NCBI GenBank assembly: GCA_021442845.1
Contig: JABUSD010000133.1
Coordinates: forward strand, 1-11,297
Length of the DNA stretch: 11,297 nt
Direction of reading: 5' to 3'
From: Holdemanella sp.
GTDB lineage: Bacteria > Bacillota_I > Bacilli_A > Erysipelotrichales > Erysipelotrichaceae
The stretch's first letter is position 1; the number at the start of each line of letters is the position of its first letter. Below the pieces are notes generated by a model. The model did not search any database and had not been told where the DNA came from. It saw only the letters and a list, made by a program, of their open reading frames with translations. Of this stretch, positions 6,382-11,297 are shown one piece after another. The position numbers and the translations under genes were made by a program.

Positions 6382-7093
6382 GGCATGCCTATCCCAGATG
6401 TCTACCCGTGCCAAAGCACAGGATGCGATTAAAGAGGGAAGGGTATGTGTCAATGGAAAAGTAATCACAAAGTGCGGATTTCTAATTGAAGAAAGCGATG
6501 AAATTAAAATCGAATCCAAAGACGATGATTTTGTTTCACGAGCTGGCCATAAATTAGAAGCCGCTTTTCAAGCGTTTTCCTTTTCCATTGAAAATGAGAT
6601 TGTCTTAGATATTGGAGCCAGTACAGGTGGTTTTACCGATGTCTGTTTACGCCATGGGGCTAAAAAAGTATATGCCCTTGATGTAGGTCATTTACAGCTG
6701 GCAAAAGAACTGGATGAAGATGATCGCGTTATTAAAATGGAAGGAAGAAACGCAAGAGAAACGATACCCGAATGGTTTGAAGATGAAATTGATTTTATCT
6801 GCATGGATGTCAGTTTTATCAGTGCCAAAACAATTCTGGAACAGATTTTTAAAACATTATCCTTTACCCATATGGCCATCTTAATCAAGCCGCAGTTTGA
6901 ATGTGGTCCAGCTTATTTAGATAAACATGGTGTATTAAAGAATGAAAAAATACGCAATCGTATTGTTGAGGATATGAAAGCGTATATCTTAACGGAATTT
7001 GAATCCATACAAGTCATTCCAAGTCCCATCCAGGGCCGGAGTGGAAACCAGGAATATATAGTCTACGCAAAGAAAAGGAGATGTAAATCATGA
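6362..7093 (+). CDS. tlyA: TlyA family rRNA (cytidine-2'-O)-methyltransferase
   Basis: The 243-residue protein combines an N-terminal S4 RNA-binding domain (1 to about 55: RLDKACLSQMSTRAKAQDAIKEGRVCVNGK) with an FtsJ-like SAM methyltransferase domain. The SAM motif is LDIGASTGGFTD (82-93). Residues K64 (AGHKLE), D149 (CMDVSF), K176 (LIKPQFE) and E231 (NQEYIVYA) line up as the K-D-K-E tetrad of 2'-O-methyltransferases. TlyA relatives methylate ribose of 16S and/or 23S rRNA cytidines and are linked to capreomycin sensitivity; some are also called hemolysins on weak grounds. Length is on the short side of normal. The start lies 20 bases inside the DXS-like gene with AGGA at 6349-6352, and the end overlaps recN by an ATGA. 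Confidence 0.92.
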   Translation: MKIRLDKACLSQMSTRAKAQDAIKEGRVCVNGKVITKCGFLIEESDEIKIESKDDDFVSRAGHKLEAAFQAFSFSIENEIVLDIGASTGGFTDVCLRHGAKKVYALDVGHLQLAKELDEDDRVIKMEGRNARETIPEWFEDEIDFICMDVSFISAKTILEQIFKTLSFTHMAILIKPQFECGPAYLDKHGVLKNEKIRNRIVEDMKAYILTEFESIQVIPSPIQGRSGNQEYIVYAKKRRCKS

Positions 7094-8727
7094 TTGAACA
7101 ACTAATGGTTAAAAACTATATTCTATTTGATTATGCTCTTATTGATTTCTCTAAAGGTATGTCTGTAATTACTGGTGAAACAGGAGCAGGGAAAAGCTTA
7201 TTGATTGATGCGATTGCCTATCTATGTGGAAATCGTATCAATAGTGACATTGTACGAAAAGGAAAAGATAAATGCATCTTACAGATGGTTCTATCAAAAC
7301 CGGATGATGCGATTCTTTCCCTACTTGAAGAAGATGGATTTGAAATAGAAGATGAATTGATCATTTCTAGAACTATCACAGAATCTGGTAAAAGTACCAT
7401 TCGCTTAAACCAGCAGGCGACTACAGCTGGTTTCATTAAGAAATTAATGAATCTATTACTGGATGTACATTCCCAGATGGATACTTATCAATTGATGAAT
7501 CCTTCGGTTCAATTGGAATTATTGGATAATTATGCCTATTGTGATGATTTAAAAGAGAAAGTGAAAAAAGCTTATATTGCTTATAAGAATATATATAATA
7601 ATTATCATGAATTAAAGAATGAAACATTCAGTGATGAAGAACTGGATTATTTTACATATCAATACAATGAAATTGTTGATATGGATATAAAAGAAAATGA
7701 ACTGGAAGATCTTCAACAGAGAATCAAGGAAGCCAGCCAGTTTCAAAAATCATTGGAAGAATATCAGAATGCGATCTATCTATTGGATAAAGACAATGGT
7801 TTATTGGATCAGTTATACCAGTTGAATAAGCTTGTATCGAAGAATAAAGGCTTAGAAGAATATGATGAATATACAAAGGATACGTATTACCAATATGCAT
7901 CTTTAAGTGAATCTATTAAAGAAATTAAGAATCGTTATTTAAATGAAGTGGAAGATTTAGATTCCATGCAGGAAAGAGAATATTCCATTCGTAAATTATT
8001 TAGAAAACATGGTGGTTCCTATGAAGAAATGATGAAGGCAAAGGATGCCTATATGGAAAAGATTGATTTAATCCTTCATCGTCAGGATGTCTTTGAAAAG
8101 TTAGAAAAACAGTTAAAGACTTTAGAAAAGGAATATAATTCATTATCCAAACAGTTACATGATCAAAGATGTTCGGTATTAAATTCCTTATCAACATCGA
8201 TTGAATCCCACTTTAAAGATTTAATGTTAGAGAATGCCAGATTTAAAGTGGATATCCATGAAAAGGACTATTCCATGGATGGTATCGATGCCATTGAATT
8301 TATGGTATCCATGAATGCAGGACAGCCATTTTCATCCTTAAAGAAAAGTGCATCCGGCGGTGAATTATCCCGTCTGATGCTCGCTTTAAAAGTTGTCTTC
8401 CAGTCGCAGAATGGGATTGAAACGATTATCTTTGATGAAATTGATACCGGTGTTTCAGGCAAGGTTGCCTTTGCGATGGGAAAGAAGATGCATGAATTAT
8501 CCAAGAATTACCAGGTTTTATGCATTACCCATTTAGCTTCGGTTGCTGCATGGGCTAATGATCATTATTGTGTTGAAAAGATGACAAAAAATGATATGAC
8601 ATCTACCAATGTTAGAGAACTGGATGAAAAGGAAACAATCAATCAGCTAGCAATTATGACAACCGGGCAATTATCCAAAGAATCCTACAATATGGCTTTA
8701 GAATTGAAGGAACGATGCCATGGCTAG
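7090..8727 (+). CDS. recN: DNA repair protein RecN (SMC-like ATPase)
   Basis: The 545-residue protein is RecN, a cohesin-like ATPase that gathers at double-strand breaks and helps RecA-dependent repair. The N-terminal ATPase half has Walker A GETGAGKS at 29-36 within VITGETGAGKSLLIDAI. The central part, about 150 to 380, is long charged helices expected to form an antiparallel coiled coil. The C-terminal half has the ABC signature SGGELSRLML (from 422) and Walker B IIFDEIDTGVSG (D449, E450), then the CITHLASVAAWANDHY His-loop. Length is normal. An AAAGGAG site (7074-7080) precedes the ATG. In many Firmicutes argR (and in some nadK) lies between tlyA and recN; here there is no room for either. 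Confidence 0.96.
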   Translation: MIEQLMVKNYILFDYALIDFSKGMSVITGETGAGKSLLIDAIAYLCGNRINSDIVRKGKDKCILQMVLSKPDDAILSLLEEDGFEIEDELIISRTITESGKSTIRLNQQATTAGFIKKLMNLLLDVHSQMDTYQLMNPSVQLELLDNYAYCDDLKEKVKKAYIAYKNIYNNYHELKNETFSDEELDYFTYQYNEIVDMDIKENELEDLQQRIKEASQFQKSLEEYQNAIYLLDKDNGLLDQLYQLNKLVSKNKGLEEYDEYTKDTYYQYASLSESIKEIKNRYLNEVEDLDSMQEREYSIRKLFRKHGGSYEEMMKAKDAYMEKIDLILHRQDVFEKLEKQLKTLEKEYNSLSKQLHDQRCSVLNSLSTSIESHFKDLMLENARFKVDIHEKDYSMDGIDAIEFMVSMNAGQPFSSLKKSASGGELSRLMLALKVVFQSQNGIETIIFDEIDTGVSGKVAFAMGKKMHELSKNYQVLCITHLASVAAWANDHYCVEKMTKNDMTSTNVRELDEKETINQLAIMTTGQLSKESYNMALELKERCHG

Positions 8728-9889
8728 AGTCATCTTTCATATTGATTTGAATGCCTTTTTCGCATCGGCTGAAGAAATTAAACATCCTGAATTGGAAGGC
8801 TTACCTTTAGCAGTAGGCTCTTTATCGAAACGAAGTGTATTGAGTACAGCCAACTATATCGCAAGAGAATATGGTGTACATAGTGCCATGCCTGTATATG
8901 AAGCATTGGAAAAGTGTCCTGAACTTGTCATTGTAGAAGGGGATTATAACTATTATCGGGCTTTAAGTGCACAGTTTTTTGAATATTTAAAGCGGTATTC
9001 CACTATGATTGAAATCGCATCGATTGATGAATGTTATATGGATGTAACCGAAACGATTAAAAAGTATAAAAGACCTTTGGACTTAGCGTATCAGATTCAA
9101 AATGGGGTGTACGAAACCTTACATTTAAATGTATCAATTGGAGTAGCTCCCAATCGTTTTCTTGCCAAGATGGCTAGTGATATGCGAAAACCAAAAGGGA
9201 TTACCATCTTAAGAAAATCAGAAATTGAAATGAAATTATGGCCCCTTCCTATTGAAACTATGCATGGCATTGGCAAAAAGACAGTGCCTCAATTAAAGAA
9301 AATAGGCATTGAAACAATTGGTGATTTTGCTGATGAAGCCAATGAACAGAAAATCATGCAGCTATTAAAAAGAAATGGCTATTCCATGATTCAAAAGGCA
9401 AGGGGAAATAGCTCTGCAACACTGCATTGTTCAACTACAAGGAAATCCTTAAGCGTATCCAGAACCTTTGAAAATGACTTATATACGATGGATGAAGTCT
9501 TAGTAAAGGTAAGAACGCTTTGTCAGAATGCATCAGATAAATTAAAACAGGAAAGCCAGAAAGGGAAATTGATTTCATTATCACTTCGTGATACGGAATT
9601 TAAGAACATTGTTCGATCTATATCCCTTCCCAATTATACAAATGAATATCCTGTATTATATAATTATGCTTCCAATTTAGTAGAAGAGTATTTTGAACCA
9701 GTTGGATATCGTCATATTGGTATTCATATTGGCTCTTTACAGAATGCGGATAAGATTATTTCCCAGCTTTCTTTATTTGAAGAACCGATTCAGGATACCC
9801 AGACAATTGTAGAACAGCTGAATAAAAAAAGTGAAGGCAAGTATTTTATGCGTGCCAGTGATTTAATCAAGAGGAAAGACAATGAGTAA
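8720..9889 (+). CDS. dinB: DNA polymerase IV (Y-family translesion polymerase)
   Basis: The 389-residue protein is a Y-family polymerase that copies damaged templates. The palm has FHIDLNAFFASAEE with catalytic D9 and steric-gate F14, plus SIDECYMD with D103 and E104. VLSTANYIAREYGVHSAMP is the finger region, SIGVAPNRFLAKMASDMRKPKG follows, and the LPIETMHGIGKKTVPQLKKIGIETIGD helix-hairpin-helix thumb is clear. The little-finger domain starts near RKSLSVSRTFENDL. A QLSLF beta-clamp binding motif lies at 349-353, not at the extreme C-terminus: 36 more residues follow, ending in a basic/acidic tail. It overlaps recN by 8 bases with AAGGA at 8707-8711, pairing break repair with lesion bypass. 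No LexA box can be expected inside this packed coding run. Confidence 0.95.
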   Translation: MARVIFHIDLNAFFASAEEIKHPELEGLPLAVGSLSKRSVLSTANYIAREYGVHSAMPVYEALEKCPELVIVEGDYNYYRALSAQFFEYLKRYSTMIEIASIDECYMDVTETIKKYKRPLDLAYQIQNGVYETLHLNVSIGVAPNRFLAKMASDMRKPKGITILRKSEIEMKLWPLPIETMHGIGKKTVPQLKKIGIETIGDFADEANEQKIMQLLKRNGYSMIQKARGNSSATLHCSTTRKSLSVSRTFENDLYTMDEVLVKVRTLCQNASDKLKQESQKGKLISLSLRDTEFKNIVRSISLPNYTNEYPVLYNYASNLVEEYFEPVGYRHIGIHIGSLQNADKIISQLSLFEEPIQDTQTIVEQLNKKSEGKYFMRASDLIKRKDNE

Positions 9890-10538
9890 TATACATAAGG
9901 ATTACTTTATAAAGGAAGATATACCGATTTATCAGAATCGCGATCATTTCTGTTTCAATACCGATACAAAATGTCTTGCATCTTTTATTAAAGTAAAGAA
10001 AAAGGAAACAATATTGGATATTGGTACAAATAATGGGGCTTTATTAATCTGGTTAGATCAGTTTAATATTGATAAATTAATTGGAGTGGAAGTATTAAAG
10101 GAATCCTATGAAATTGCCTGTATGAATGCAGAAGCGTTCATCAAACATGAATGCATCTTAATCAATCAGCCAATTCAAAGTGTTGAAATCGATGCCGTAG
10201 ATGTCATTGTATCCAACCCTCCTTTTTTTCCGAAAAAGGAAACCAATGAACATACGATTATGACGATGCGACAATTGGGTCGAATCGAAGAAAATCTGAC
10301 TTTGGAAGAATTGATAAGCAATGCCCATCGTTTATTGAAATCCAATGGAAGATTCTATTTTGTGCATCGACCATCCCGATTGAATTATATCTTTTATTAT
10401 TTATTAAAATATAACTTTCATGTCAAAACCCTACAGATGGTTGTAGATCATAGAGATCATGAAGTAAAAAGTGTCTTGATTGAAGCGATAAAAGAATCAA
10501 ACTGTCAGTGTAATGTATTAGATAGTATGATTATTTAG
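9882..10538 (+). CDS. TrmN6/YabB-type tRNA (adenine-N6)-methyltransferase
   Basis: The 218-residue protein is a class I SAM-dependent methyltransferase of the TrmN6 (YfiC in E. coli, YabB in Bacillus) type, whose E. coli member makes m6A37 in tRNA1-Val. The opening IPIYQNRDHFCFNTDTKCLASF is the family lead-in. Motif I reads LDIGTNNGALLIWL (45-58), with an Asn where many methyltransferases have Gly. The N6-adenine motif NPPFF is at 112-116, followed by an acidic IEENLTLEELISNAHRLLKSNGRFYFVHRPSRL helix and strand. It is shorter than the usual roughly 245 residues but complete. GAGGAAAG (9871-9878) sits before the ATG, which overlaps dinB by 8 bases. Substrate assignment rests on family only; in Firmicutes it is commonly found beside a YabA/YazA/RsmI cluster rather than dinB. 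Confidence 0.85.
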   Translation: MSNIHKDYFIKEDIPIYQNRDHFCFNTDTKCLASFIKVKKKETILDIGTNNGALLIWLDQFNIDKLIGVEVLKESYEIACMNAEAFIKHECILINQPIQSVEIDAVDVIVSNPPFFPKKETNEHTIMTMRQLGRIEENLTLEELISNAHRLLKSNGRFYFVHRPSRLNYIFYYLLKYNFHVKTLQMVVDHRDHEVKSVLIEAIKESNCQCNVLDSMII

Positions 10539-10553
10539 TGATAGAATACATAT

Positions 10554-11297
10554 ATGAATTGTAAGGAAGCTTTAAGTGATTATAAGATCAATTTAGAAGT
10601 GGTAGAGAATAAATCCATTCGAACCATTGAATCGTATATGTATGATTTAAATCTATATCTTAGCTATTTAGAATCGAATGGTATAGATACAATGGAAAAG
10701 ATACATATAAGCGATGTGGATGATTTCTTTAATGTCTATATGGAAACGCATAGCCCAAGAAGTGCCAACCGTGTCTTAAGTGCAATTAAATCGTTTCATA
10801 AGTTTACTTCATTGAATCATCCTGCTATTCAAAATCCTGTCTTATATTTTCATGGATTTTCCAATGGATCCCATTTACCCATCTATTTGAGTGTTAATGA
10901 GATACAAACGATATTAGATTCCTTTGGAAATAGTGATTTAGACATTTATCAGAAGACAATACTGGTTACATTATATTCCTGTGGTCTTCGTGTCAGTGAG
11001 TTATGCTCATTGCAGACAAAACATGTACATTTAGATCAGAAGATTCTAAAGGTGCTTGGAAAAGGTAATAAAGAAAGGATTGTTCCAATTTCAAAGACAG
11101 CTCAAAAAGTAATGGTGAATTATCAAAAAAAATGTAGACCTATTTTACTAGCGAAAAATAAAAAAGAAGAACTAACAACCTTCTTCTTTTTGAATCACAA
11201 TGGCGAAAAGTTAACAAATCGTGGTTTAGAGTATATTTTTAAGCGTATTGAAGAAAAAACTGGTTGTTTTTTAAATCTTCACCCTCATATTATGCGT
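10554..11297 (+). CDS. Tyrosine recombinase XerC/XerD type, 3' partial
   Basis: The frame reads 248 codons to the right edge without a stop, so the gene is cut there; the usual length is near 295-300. The N-terminal SAM-like core-binding domain (1 to about 85) includes the typical SIRTIESYMYDLNLYLSYLE and RSANRVLSAIKSFHKF. The catalytic domain has R146 in YSCGLRVSEL, K170 in VLGKGNKERIVPIS, and H245 with R248 in HPHIMR. The second conserved His and the nucleophilic Tyr lie beyond the window. It follows trmN6 by 15 bases and has no clear Shine-Dalgarno; the next in-frame ATG is deep in the first domain, so 10554 is kept. Its place at the end of a core repair operon fits the dif-site chromosome dimer resolvase (xerD in many Firmicutes lies near recN) better than a phage integrase, but XerC and XerD cannot be told apart here. 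Confidence 0.9.
   Translation, partial: MNCKEALSDYKINLEVVENKSIRTIESYMYDLNLYLSYLESNGIDTMEKIHISDVDDFFNVYMETHSPRSANRVLSAIKSFHKFTSLNHPAIQNPVLYFHGFSNGSHLPIYLSVNEIQTILDSFGNSDLDIYQKTILVTLYSCGLRVSELCSLQTKHVHLDQKILKVLGKGNKERIVPISKTAQKVMVNYQKKCRPILLAKNKKEELTTFFFLNHNGEKLTNRGLEYIFKRIEEKTGCFLNLHPHIMR
11161..11191. repeat. Perfect 11-bp purine/pyrimidine inverted repeat within the xer gene
   Basis: AAAAAGAAGAA (11161-11171) and TTCTTCTTTTT (11181-11191) are exact reverse complements around the 9-base loop CTAACAACC. The coded residues are KKEELTTFFF. The RNA hairpin would be A/U-rich and modest in strength, with a terminator-like U-rich 3' arm but inside the coding region. Confidence 0.5.

Noticed and set aside
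10554..11297. Phage or element integrase rather than housekeeping Xer recombinase
   Set aside because: It follows the core operon by 15 bases and its domain plan and catalytic motifs fit XerC/XerD; no phage or element genes are seen at this end, although the gene is cut by the window.

Overview
The window looks like a core chromosomal block from a low-GC Firmicute. Gene content and order (asp23 - nusB - xseA - xseB - ispA - dxs-like - tlyA - recN - dinB - trmN6 - xer), the A/T-rich codons and the strong AGGAGG-type ribosome binding sites fit this. My best guess within that phylum is an Erysipelotrichia-type gut bacterium; this is inference from gene order and protein style, not from a database match. 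All genes are on the + strand and there is no gene-free stretch longer than about 300 bases.

Region 1 (2-933) is odd. One open frame, running in from the left edge, starts as a DUF262 / GmrSD-type N-terminal domain (QRG, DGQQR and HPWGY motifs). Near nucleotides 615-650 it turns in frame into the C-terminal part of an Asp23/Gls24 (DUF322) protein. A truncated defence-type gene therefore appears joined to a truncated housekeeping gene, with a short palindrome at the seam. A clean intrinsic terminator follows at once.

Region 2 (948-10538) is a tightly packed run of ten genes in which most neighbours overlap by 4-20 bases, so they are probably cotranscribed and translationally coupled. It holds a cytosolic 5'-nucleotidase of the cN-I type, NusB (antitermination), both exonuclease VII subunits, a farnesyl/geranyl diphosphate synthase, a DXS homologue, TlyA (rRNA 2'-O-methyltransferase), RecN (break repair), DinB (Pol IV) and a TrmN6-type tRNA methyltransferase. 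The themes are RNA maturation and modification, isoprenoid precursors and DNA repair. Region 3 (10554 to the right edge) is a tyrosine recombinase of the XerC/XerD type, cut by the window end just after the catalytic H-x-x-R.

The most notable item is the DXS homologue at 4591-6381. The frame is intact and nearly full length, but it has lost most thiamine diphosphate-binding and catalytic residues: GDG reads as DRD and the catalytic Glu of IAEQH is Tyr. It looks like a pseudoenzyme or repurposed member kept in the normal dxs position beside ispA. I found no CRISPR array, RNA gene, insertion sequence or riboswitch.
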